Source of the DNA: Taudactylus pleione
Lineage: Eukaryota > Chordata > Amphibia > Anura > Myobatrachidae
Assembly (NCBI GenBank): GCA_031769625.1
Contig: JAUIMM010000088.1
Coordinates: forward strand, 6,587,501 to 6,651,500
Direction: 5' to 3'
DNA length: 64,000 nt
Shown: positions 55,861 to 64,000 of the stretch, piece after piece
Position numbering within the stretch: position 1 is the first letter of the stretch
Layout: each line of letters begins with the position of its first letter
Translations under genes and position numbers: made by a program
Notes under the pieces: model-generated
Told to the model about the DNA's origin: nothing
Database searches by the model: none
What the model saw: the letters and a program-made list of their open reading frames with translations, nothing else

Positions 55861-56287
55861 TTTGCATTATGTACAGTTTGGGGCCTAGTTTTTCTAACTG
55901 CCATCCTGTCTGCCACTGCAGTGTCACTCCTAGATGGGTCACGTGTTTGTGCCGCCCACTCGTGTTGCTTAGCATAGTCATCCAGCTACCTCGGTGCAAC
56001 CTTTTGGACATGAAAACACTATTGTGAGGTGTGAGGTGTTCAGAATAGACTGGAAATGAGTGGAAATTAAGGTTATTGAGGTTAATAATAGCATAGGAGC
56101 AGAGAAACCAACAAATTCTGTGATTTTAGCTGTTTTTATGCTTTTTTTAAAAAAAATACAGATCCAAAACACAAAACCCAGAACCCAAAACACGGAAGGG
56201 TGGTTTTGGCAAAACCAATCCAGATCCAAAACACGAAGAAAGATCCAGATCCAAAACCAAAACACGAAAAGTGGCCGGTGCACACCC

Positions 56288-56290
<3 letters not shown>

Positions 56291-56347
<57 letters not shown>
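56291..56347. repeat. (TA)n microsatellite
   Basis: Continuation of the TA run in which the hAT element sits. A second TA run is at 56393-56416. Confidence 0.9.
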
Positions 56348-56348
<1 letters not shown>

Positions 56349-56387
56349 ATATCCCTCTTTATTAGCCATACAGTATACATGGCTACA

Positions 56388-56426
<39 letters not shown>

Positions 56427-56431
56427 AATAA

Positions 56432-56731
56432 TAGATGGATGTACTGTCCAGCGATTGTCTAGTTTCTGACAAGTGAATTTATATAGACAAACAGTGTTAT
56501 AAAGTGCAGATGCATAAAGTAAGTGAATAAATACACAATGCACAATGCAGTGGTGGATAGATATATAAATATAAATAGTGTAATCTAAAACAGTGGTAAT
56601 TCACTTATTTTATGCATCCGCACTTTATAAGCCTGCTTAATCACGGGTGCTTAGTAATTGATTAATACTGTTTGTCTATATAAATTCACTTGTTAGAAAC
56701 TAGACAGTCACTGAACAGTACACCCATCTAC
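56432..56731. repeat. Long imperfect palindrome, 300 bp
   Basis: Outer arms tagatggatgtactgtcc... (56432-56492) and ...agtacacccatcta (56668-56731). Inner arms ataaagtgcagatgcataaa / ttttatgcatccgcactttat (56501-56528 / 56600-56629). Also adjacent to TA repeats. Confidence 0.75.
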
Positions 56732-56861
56732 ATAGCACACGCAGCACCTATCCCTTGCTGTGTGCTACATTTGGCTTTATTGTATATTGTTTACTTATTT
56801 GTTGCATCTTGAAGGGGGGATTTGTTAACTGTTATTGGCACCATCTTATCTTCTCTTTATG

Positions 56862-56889
<28 letters not shown>

Positions 56890-56892
<3 letters not shown>

Positions 56893-57110
56893 AGATGCTC
56901 GCCACTCCTGTGTTGAGATCAGCTGAGCCTGGTGTCCTTCCTAGTAATAACATACACAACAGAACAAATGGACGGCACTCCTGGCTACTCAACAGAGAAA
57001 AACACGCTAGGACAAACATTCCACTGTCAACGTTTCAGAGTCTCAGCTCTTTTATCAAGATATAAGAAGAAGTAAAACAGTACATACCTTTCTAGAGTAA
57101 CACCCATATG
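56890..57110 (-). mobile_element. Penelope-like 3'-end fragment
   Basis: The minus strand reads cttgataaaagagctgagac then tctgaaacgttgacagtgg, the kind of 3' UTR phrase seen in Penelope-like elements. Preceded by TA repeat at 56862-56888. No ORF. Confidence 0.45.
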
Positions 57111-58039
57111 TGTGTATCCTATTCAGTCGCAACCCCGTGGAGTCCCAATGACATCATCAGGTAGCACGGCGGCGCGCACATCCCAGCAACCCCTGGGGTC
57201 TAGACTGTACATGTGACCCATCACCATAACAACATATAAACACTAAATAAAAACAAAATATTCAGGTAAAGAGAGGATTTTAGACTAAAAATTGCTACTA
57301 TGTACTATGTCTAGCATAGTACACTACACACAGTTACCCTGTATAACTGTATCTAGATCACTAGGCATCCACTATACAGTTTTCTGTCAGATATCTGTCC
57401 AATATGGCTGGTTGGAATTAAAATTTGGTAATGTATGGGAGCAAATGACAATCGTCCATTTGCTCACAAAACACTGGAAAATAGCCAAAAATTGTTGTTC
57501 AGACAAATTGGTTAAAACTAGAGATGTGCGCCGGACCATTTTTGCCGGATTTGGATTTGGTTCTAATTCGTCGTCCGGCTTTGGATTTGGATTTGCCAAA
57601 CTGCGGTGACTGGCTTTGGATTTGGATTTTTTTACAAAAATTTACAAAAATAGCTAAAATCACATAAATTGGTCTTTTTTTTCTTCCTAGAGTATTATTA
57701 ACCTCAATAACATTCATTTCCAGTCAATTTAGACCATATCACAGCTTATAATATTGTTTTCAACATTATTGGCCAAAGGTTGCAGTGAGCTGACTGGTTA
57801 CTAAGCGACAAAGCAGCGGCACAACGACACAGACACCACAGTATAAAGCACATCTATGACACATTGCCTCACAGCAGTGGCGATAATGAAAAGTAGTGCA
57901 CCCACCCAGTGGGGTACGGCCAACAGAATCACAGTACTTGTTTACATAGTGGGCTACGGCCGAAGGAGTCACAGTGCACAATCTTATTCACATTACACCG
58001 CACATAGGGCCTGATTCACATTACACCATAAAGTAGTGT

Positions 58040-58180
58040 CTCTTATTTGTTACGACACACAGTAGTGCCCCTTTTACACAATGCCCACAGTAGTGACCCT
58101 TTTACAAAATGCCCACAGTAGTGCCCCTTTTACACAATGCCCACAGTAGCGGTATCCCTTACACAATGACCCCAGCAGTG
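58040..58180. repeat. Minisatellite cccacagtagtgccccttttacacaatg
   Basis: About five units of ~26-28 bp. Confidence 0.75.
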
Positions 58181-58189
58181 GTGCCCCCT

Positions 58190-58695
58190 ATGCAGTCCCC
58201 TTAGTAGTAGGGTCCCCTATGCAGTGCCCCCAGTAGAATGCCCCCCAGTAGTATGCCCCCCATTAGCAGGCCCCCCCAGTAGTATGCCCCCATTAGCATG
58301 CCACCCAGTAGTATGCCCCCCATTAGTATGCCCCCCCAGTAGCAGCCCCCCCAGTAGTAGGCTGCCCCAGTAGTAGCCCCCCTGTAGTATGGCCCCCCCA
58401 GTAGTAGTAAGCCCCCCCAGTAGTATGCCCCCCCAGTAGTATGCCCCCCCCAGTAGTTTGGCCCCCCCAGTAGCAGGCCCCTTAGTAGTATGGCCCCCCC
58501 AGTAGCAGACCCCCCCAGTAGTATAGCCCCCCCCCAGTAGCAGGCCCCTGAGTAGTATGGACCCCAGTAGCAGACCCCCCCGTAGCAGACCCCCCCCAGT
58601 AGTATAGCCCCCCCAGTAGCAGACCCCCCCAGTAGTATAGCCCCCCCAGTATTATGGCCCCACCAGTAGCAGACTCCCCCCCAGTAGCGCCCCCG
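58190..58695. repeat. C-run minisatellite (G-rich minus strand)
   Basis: About 25-30 short units of the type ccccccagtagtatg/agcag. Runs of five to nine C recur every 10-20 bp for ~500 bp. The minus strand could form G-quadruplexes. The 228-codon Gly/Tyr/Trp-rich ORF there is a repeat translation. Confidence 0.9.
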
Positions 58696-59272
58696 GCCCT
58701 TGCACAAGTAAAAAAAAAAAAAAAAAAAAAAACTTACCTGTATCACCGCTCCCGCGCCGTCCGCTCTGCTGTCACACGCTGAAGAGGGAGCCGGAAGATG
58801 GAGCTCATGTGTGAGCTCCAGCCGGCTACCTCCGTGCAGCAGCCAATGAAAGTCTGTGTGACTCTCATTGGCTGCTGTAACAAACACACAGCTGCCGCTG
58901 GCGGCTGTGTGTTTGTGTCTGTGTAGGGCAGAGTGCTATCACAGCGCTCTGCCCTACACAATAGGAGGCCTGATGTCGGATTCTCTAGTGAGAATCCGAC
59001 ATCAGGCGGCCGCCGTTCGGCCCCAAACGGGGATCCGAGTCAGGCGGTGAACACCCGAACAGGGTTCGGGTGGACTCGGATCCCCAATGTTCGGAGCGGT
59101 TCGGATTCCACAGAATCCGAACCGCTCATCTCTAGTTAAAACACACAAATGTAACCAATTTGAACAATTTTTTTTTGTCCTTTTTTCAGTGTTTAAAACC
59201 ATATGATCGACTGTCATTTGCTCCCATACATTACAAGGTTTTCATTCCAACCAGCCAGATTGGACAGAGGGC

Positions 59273-59820
59273 CTGATTCAGAGTCGGACGCTCTGACCAG
59301 AGCGCTCACTCTGAATCAGGGCCCTCCTACATGAAAATGGAGCGGCCTTATGGACGCTCGCATAGCTGTGGGTTACCACCCACAGCTTATGCGAGCGTCC
59401 ATGATGATGGTCGCGATGGTCAAGACCATCGCGACCTTCGGGCTTGCGACGGAGACCCTGCGGTAGGGTCTCGCTTCCGCAAGCCCTGGAGTGATTTTGG
59501 CTCTATCAGAGCCAAAATCACTCCCATTAACATCACTAGTGATGTCAGTGGGGCCGGCTTCAGACGGTAGGCGTTCCCATGGGAACGCCTCTGTCTGGCA
59601 GCCACGCCCCCGGCACGCCCACCAAAGGGGGCGTGCTGTCAATCAACATCGACAGCACGCCCCCCTTTGGTGCGAGACCCGGAGCGACGGAGAGCCCGTC
59701 GCTAGCCGGGTCTCGCGCATGCGTGCGACGGAGCTCCCTGCGTCGTGCGCATGCGCAGTGGGGCAACATCGACCCGCTTGCAAGCGTCCTGCACTCGCGA
59801 GCGGGTCTGAATGACCTCCT
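59273..59820 (+). mobile_element. Chain-of-hairpins MITE, copy 5
   Basis: Starts gggcctgattcagagtcgg. Reads through successive hairpins: tggacgctcgcat arms (about 59351-59402), gatggtcgcgatggtc/gaccatcgcgacc, gggcttgcg/cgcaagccc, ggagtgattttggctct arms (59487-59524), atcactagtgat, cagacgg/gtctg with ggcgttcccatgggaacgcc, ccaaagggggcgtgctgtc arms, gcgagacccgg/ccgggtctcgc, gcatgcgtgcgac/gtcgtgcgcatgc and gacccgcttgc/gcgagcgggtc. The right terminus is degraded (gtctgaatgacctcct). Inserted in the MITE at 57361-59860. Confidence 0.8.
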
Positions 59821-59956
59821 CATATCTGACAGAAAATTGTATAGTGCATGTCCTAGACATTTATTAAACAATCTGCAAACGATTATCTAACGATATCATT
59901 ATCGTTCAATTTAATCATCTAATGGATGTGTGCCTTGAGGAAAGTTATCTGTGTTA

Positions 59957-60253
59957 TGGTGCATACACACGGTCAGATTTTTCTTCAGATTTGAACGATA
60001 ACGATTTTAAAAATCGTTCAATATCTGAAGGAAAATCTGACATATCTGACATGCCTGAACGATGGACGATGAACGATGCGCGTTCCCGATGGTCAGATAA
60101 CGATATCTGACATCTGATGTGTTTGCAGTCAGACTTGGATGATTCCATTCATTTTAATGCAGTCAAAAATCGTTCAATCGTTCAAATCTTTGGTAAAATC
60201 GTTCAAATCGTTCATCTGACAGATCTGACAAATCTGACCGTGTGTATGCTCCA
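59957..60253. mobile_element. PIF/Harbinger-type MITE
   Basis: Terminal repeats tggtgcatacacacggtcag / ctgaccgtgtgtatgctcca with one mismatch, and a 3-bp TTA duplication (59954-59956, 60254-60256), diagnostic of PIF/Harbinger insertion. Interior rich in aaatcgttcaa and atctgacat repeats. Non-coding. Confidence 0.85.
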
Positions 60254-60256
60254 TTA

Positions 60257-60600
60257 GTCTGTATAAGCCCAATTAAAGAGACAGTGCTTTGATTATTGCT
60301 GGTCATTGTTGTGCCACATGGAGAAATGTTGTGACTGTATTGAAAACACAATGTGGTGCAAGTAAACCAGGGAAGTTTGTCCTGTGTGAATTGTGAACAA
60401 ACAGTTCATTTGCAAGACTGATTAAACCCATTTAAAGGGGAAAGGTGTTTTTGTTTTGTTATTGGTGTGTTGTGCCTCTTAGAAAGTAATACGCAGCTGC
60501 CAGCTAGTTTATACTAGCGTCAAAACACTGGCTGGCCAGTGTATGAAAAGAAAAGCCCAATTTCACTACTCATACAGAAAAATGGAGAAAATCCTCCAAG
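60257..60600. other. Spacer, nothing recognised
   Basis: No supported gene. Ends with the left 8-bp duplication of the next element starting at 60601. Confidence 0.4.
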
Positions 60601-60608
60601 CCTTAACT

Positions 60609-60813
60609 CACAGGTTCTCAAACTCGTTCCTCAGGACCCCAAACAGTGCATGTCTTCCAGGTCTCCCCACAGAATCACAAGTGAAATAATTATCTCCACC
60701 TGTAGATCTATTAAAATGTATCAGTGAGTAATGAATACACCTGTGCACCTGCTGGGTGACCTGGAAAACGTGACCTGTGTGGGGTCCTGAGGACCGAGTT
60801 TGAGAAACCACTG
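60609..60813. mobile_element. hAT MITE (ggttctcaaactcg ends)
   Basis: Inverted ends cacaggttctcaaactcg / cgagtttgagaaaccactg and a perfect 8-bp duplication CCTTAACT at 60601-60608 and 60814-60821. Interior tcacaagtgaaataatta also at 6750. Confidence 0.85.
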
Positions 60814-60977
60814 CCTTAACTAATCTAGCTTCGGCACAACAGGCCCAGCAATCACTGAGACCAAGCTGGAGAGCAAGAAACTGTTGCAGTTAATAATGAT
60901 TTCCAATGTGTTTTCATTGTTAATTGTATGTTCATTTGTACAACACCTCAATAAAAATACTAATTAAAAAAAAAAAG

Positions 60978-61765
60978 AAACTGATACGGGCAGAGTTCAG
61001 TCAGCTGCCATTGAATGAATGCAGACCTGCCGTAATGCAGAAGATGACACCATCAGATGATGTTGAGGCATTTCTGTTGTCCTTTGAGATGGCGGTGACA
61101 CAGATTAAATGGGCAATAAAGGATTTGGTGGCACAATTGGCTCCTTGTTGTCGGGCAAAGCACAGACAGCAAATTATCAGCAGCTAAAAGCAGCAATTCG
61201 GTAGCAAGTAGGGGTGACAGGGAATGGGAAAGCGCAGCGTTTTTATGACTGAAAGATGGGTTCTGCAGAGCAATCTGCTGTCATTTGGGGAGCTTTCAGT
61301 AGCCATTGACCGATATTATGGCCCAGACAGCAGAGAAGGTTGTCAGACCGATATTCAGAAAATAATCAGCACAAGATGCGGGCACAGAGCGTAAGGTGAC
61401 CCCAGAAGGGTGCTTTAAGTCTGGCGAACTGGGGTACTTTCAGAGGAATTGTCCAAATCATCAGGAACCAATGGATTGTTTGGTGGAGCAACAGGGCTCC
61501 ACATTTCCTGTCTGTGTGACCATGTCCTCATCCCTGGATAGCCCACTGCTGTTCCGAGGGCCATGCCTGATAGAGCAACAGGCAGTGTTGGCTTTGGTGA
61601 ATTTGGACAGTGAAGTCACCCTGGTGTCCAGCACTCTGGTTCCAGAAGGACTGATGGACCGGCTGCCACCAGTAAAGGTCCTGGGTGTCCACAGGGACAC
61701 TGGGGAATTTGCAAGAAATATATATAGTGATCTGGGTGCTAAACATAAGACATATACAGTATGAA
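60978..61765 (+). pseudogene. Ty3/Gypsy-type gag and protease relic
   Basis: Coding text in at least two frames. 60978-61187 reads LIRAEFSQLPLNECRP and MTPSDDVEAFLLSFEMAVTQ, KWAIKDLVAQLAPC, a capsid-like segment of retrotransposon gag. 61396-61765 contains a decayed zinc knuckle (CFKSGELGYFQRNCP, with Ser and Tyr in place of Cys and His). This is followed by a degenerate aspartic protease segment (QAVLALVNLDSEVTLVSSTL) in which the DSG triad is not intact. No polymerase follows. An A-rich stretch precedes it at 60966. Old and non-functional. Confidence 0.6.
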
Positions 61766-62035
61766 ATATAATTAGAGATTTATTTCTTCCATTGAAATGA
61801 TAGAAAACATCACATAATAAACAATAATGATAACAATAATAATTAGCTTAAAAAGAAACAAAAATTCTGTGAATATGGTACAGTAAATAAAAACAATAGC
61901 AATTTGTTTCAAATGAAACAGTTAGGCATACCAGTCTGTGGGGGAAGTGTCCTGAGGTAATAAATACAGCAGGGTTTATCCGGAATGTAAACTTGCTGGA
62001 CACTCACATGCATTAACAGAGTCCTGGAATTATAG
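61766..62035. other. AT-rich spacer
   Basis: Nothing recognised. Confidence 0.4.
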
Positions 62036-62232
62036 TGGGCTGCACACAGAACGCCGACGCGTTTTGAGCACATTTGCTCTTCCTCAAGGCTGTCTGTGTG
62101 CAGTCAGATCTTTCATAAATCTGTGTCGCTGCTTGTTTGTGCTGATCTTGTGAAAACCCCATCAAAATCCGTCCAGTGGTTCGAGGGATTAAAGAGATTA
62201 GCCCGAATGAACACACAGATTCCAGAACCGGG
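62036..62232. mobile_element. Retroelement tail fragments
   Basis: gacgcgttttgagcacat and cttcctcaaggctgtctgtg resemble Penelope-like 3' text. aaaatccgtccagtggttcg resembles the 3' tail of RTE-type LINEs. Ends in TA repeats. Confidence 0.4.
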
Positions 62233-62235
62233 AAA

Positions 62236-62256
62236 TTTATATATATATATACATAC

Positions 62257-62287
<31 letters not shown>

Positions 62288-62340
62288 ATTTATTTATTTA
62301 TTTATATATACACTGTATATATAATTATATATATATATAA

Positions 62341-62371
<31 letters not shown>
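62236..62371. repeat. (TA)n-rich microsatellite
   Basis: TA/TATG-rich tract; the Tc1 element has inserted at a TA at its right edge. Confidence 0.85.
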
Positions 62372-64000
62372 CAGTCAGGTGCATAAATATTGGGACATTG
62401 ACAGAATTTTCATATTTTGGCCTCTATTCACCACCACAATGGCTTTGAAATGAACAAACAAGATGTGCTTTAACTGCAGACTTTCAGATTTAATTTGAGG
62501 GTAATTACATCCAAATCAGGTGAACGGTGTAGGAATTACAACAGTTTCTATATGTGCCTCCCACTTTTTAAGGGGCCAAAAGTAATGGGACAAACTAAAC
62601 AATCCTAAATCTAACTTTCACTTTTTAATACTTTGTTGCAAATCCTTTGCAGGCAATTACAGCCTGAAGTCTGGAACGCATAGACATCACCAGACGCTGG
62701 GTTTCATCCCTGGTGATGCTCTGCCAGGCCTCTACTGCAAATGTCTTCAGTTCCTGCTTGTTCTTGGGGCATTTTCCCTTCAGTTTTGTCTTCATCAAGT
62801 AAAATGTATGCTCAATCGGATTCAGGTCAGGGGATTGACTTGGCCATTGCATAACATTCCACTTTTTAGCCTTAAAAAACTCTTTGGTCGCTTTTGCAGT
62901 ATGCTTCGGGTCATTGTCCATCTGCACTGTGAAGTGCCGTCCAATGAGATCTGAAGCATTTGACTGAATATGAGCATATAATATTGCCCGAAACACTTCA
63001 GAATTCATTCTGCTGCTTTTGTCAGCAGTCACATCATCAATAAATACAAGGGAACCAGTACCATTGGCAGCCACACATGCCCACGCCATGACACTACCAC
63101 TACCATGCTTCACTGATGAGGTGGTATGTTTTGGATCATGAGCAGTTCCTTTCCTTCTCCATACTCTTCTCTTCCCATCACTCTGGTACAAGTTGATCTT
63201 TGTCTCATCTGTCCATATGATGTTGTTCCAGAACTGTAATGGCTTTTTTAGATGTTGTTTGGCAAACTCTAATCTGGTCTTCCTGTTTTTGTGGCTCACC
63301 AATGGTTTACATCTTGTGGTGAACCCTCTATATTCACTCTTGCGAAGTCTTCTCTTGATTGTTGACTTTGACACATATACACCTACCTCCTGGAGAGTGT
63401 TCTTGATTTGGCCAACTGTTGTGAAGGAGTTTTTCTTCACCAGGGAAATAATTCTTCTGTCATCCACCACAGTTGTTTTCCGTGGTCTTCCGGGTCTTTT
63501 GGTGTTGCTGAGCACTCCGGTGCGTTTTTTCTTTTTAAGAATGTTCCAAACAGTTGATTTGGCCACACCTAATGTTTTTGCTATCTCTCTGATGGGTTTG
63601 TTTTGATTTTTCAACCTAATGATTGCTTGCTTCAGTTATAGTGACAGCTCTTTGTATCTCATATTGAGAGTCGACAGCAACTGATTCCAAATGCAAATGT
63701 CACACCTAGAATCAACTCCAGACCTTAACAGAATTTTCATATTTTGGCCTCTATTCACCACCACAATGGCTTTGAAATGAACAAACAAGATGTGCTTTAA
63801 CTGCAGACTTTCAGATTTAATTTGAGCGTAATTACATCCAAATCAGGTGAACGGTGTAGGAATTACAATGGTTTCTATATGTGCCTCCCACTTTTTACGG
63901 GGGCCAAAAGTAATGGGACTATCAACTCAAAAGCTATTTCATGGACAGGTGTGGGCTATTCCCTCGTTATTTCATTATCAATTAAGCAGGTAAAAGGTCT
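62372..64000 (-). mobile_element. Tc1/mariner element, runs off the window
   Basis: Left terminus cagtcaggtgcataaatatt preceded by TA (62370-62371), the Tc1 target. Long subterminal block to about 62600, transposase on the minus strand, and at 63723-64000 a block in direct, not inverted, orientation to the left end. Confidence 0.85.
62625..63662 (-). pseudogene. Tc1-like transposase, one early stop
   Basis: A cut-and-paste transposase of the Tc1 family. From the ATG at 63662 the reading frame is MRYKELSL, then a TAA stop at 63638-63636, then an uninterrupted 329-codon frame from 63614, all in phase. The N-terminal paired-like DNA-binding domain includes KPIREIAKTLGVAKSTVWNI and the GRPRKTT hook. 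The catalytic DD34E triad is intact: Asp136 (IIWTDETK), Asp233 (VQMDNDPKH) and Glu268 (SPDLNPIEH), numbered within the 329-codon part. Length is normal for the family. One nonsense change is the only defect seen, so the copy is young. The 137-codon plus-strand ORF at 63193 is a shadow. Confidence 0.9.

Larger units (their letters stand above)
50744..56290 (+). mobile_element. hAT element expanded by two satellite arrays
   Basis: Ends taggggtgagcggg and gtgcacacccctaat are inverted repeats of the hAT type. The flanks are TA repeat on both sides, so the 8-bp duplication would be TATATATA. Contents in order: a leader with ggctgtgctgctgtt repeats, satellite array 1, an N-terminal transposase piece, satellite array 2 and a C-terminal transposase piece. 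The transposase core is missing, so the element is non-autonomous. Confidence 0.75.
57519..59135. mobile_element. hAT element, 1.6 kb, non-autonomous
   Basis: Terminal repeats tagagatgtgcgccgg / ccgctcatctcta and a perfect 8-bp duplication GTTAAAAC at 57511-57518 and 59136-59143. The left ~200 bp resembles the right end of the 50744-56290 element in opposite orientation (ggatttggatttgg and tgtgattttagct-like text). No transposase. Internal minisatellites. Confidence 0.85.
57361..59860. mobile_element. Palindromic MITE carrying two later insertions
   Basis: Left arm ctaggcatccactatacagt, ttttctgtcagatatctgtc; right arm (59821-59860) atatctgacagaaaa and tgtatagtgcatgtcctag. The inner parts resemble the MITE at 39854. 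A hAT element is inserted in its centre (57519-59135) and a chain-of-hairpins MITE in its right arm (59273-59820). Confidence 0.7.

Noticed and set aside
58201..58887. 228-codon Gly/Tyr/Trp-rich ORF on the minus strand
   Set aside because: It is the translation of the C-run minisatellite; no start context, no domain and a purely repetitive composition.
62160..62185. Possible SINE tail with a tRNA-like promoter upstream
   Set aside because: I see an RTE-like tail phrase but no A/B box promoter sequence, so I do not call a SINE.

Overview
This window looks like eukaryotic, TE-dense intergenic DNA from a vertebrate with a large genome. An amphibian, probably a frog, is the best guess. The grounds are the mixture of L1/Tx1 LINE, DIRS, Penelope-like, PIF/Harbinger, hAT and Tc1 elements with long (TA)n tracts, abundant small palindromic elements and no bacterial gene organisation. 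I found no convincing host gene, tRNA, rRNA or CRISPR array. Every long coding stretch that I recognise belongs to a mobile element, and most are broken. Species assignment is inference; no database was searched.

Layout. 0-9.5 kb: small terminal-inverted-repeat elements (MITEs), including three copies of a remarkable 'chain of hairpins' family (145-688, 2331-2879, 5633-6128), then a ~62-bp minisatellite. 9.57-13.5 kb: a non-autonomous LTR retrotransposon on the minus strand, with near-identical LTRs, a tRNA-Ser-type primer-binding site and a protein with four CCHC zinc knuckles. 13.9-15.85 kb: two long palindromes and more minisatellite. 15.85-25.74 kb: the 3' part of a Penelope-like element, split inside its GIY-YIG region by an 8.5-kb L1/Tx1-type LINE with a 13-bp target-site duplication. 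25.9-40 kb: minisatellite, a fourth chain-of-hairpins copy, a retroelement remnant, a first Harbinger remnant with a MITE inside it, and assorted MITEs. 40.6-50.4 kb: a Harbinger transposon whose two antiparallel genes are interlocked (each intron holds an exon of the other). A 5.7-kb DIRS retrotransposon sits in the transposase intron. 50.7-56.3 kb: a hAT element bloated by two satellite arrays. 57.36-59.86 kb: a palindromic MITE carrying a 1.6-kb hAT and a fifth chain-of-hairpins copy. 60-62.2 kb: more MITEs and a Gypsy gag-protease relic. 62.37-64 kb: a Tc1/mariner element joined to an inverted piece of itself at the window edge.

How things work together: the window reads as a layered insertion history. 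Target-site duplications and empty-site comparisons order many events: LINE after Penelope, DIRS after Harbinger, hAT and hairpin element after the 57.4-kb MITE, MITE after Harbinger at 30.8 kb, pogo-like MITE after the 37-kb MITE. The most unusual signal is the chain-of-hairpins family. Each of five copies is a run of about ten back-to-back inverted repeats, and between copies the two arms of a given hairpin change together. This implies either strong arm-to-arm correction or selection on folding.
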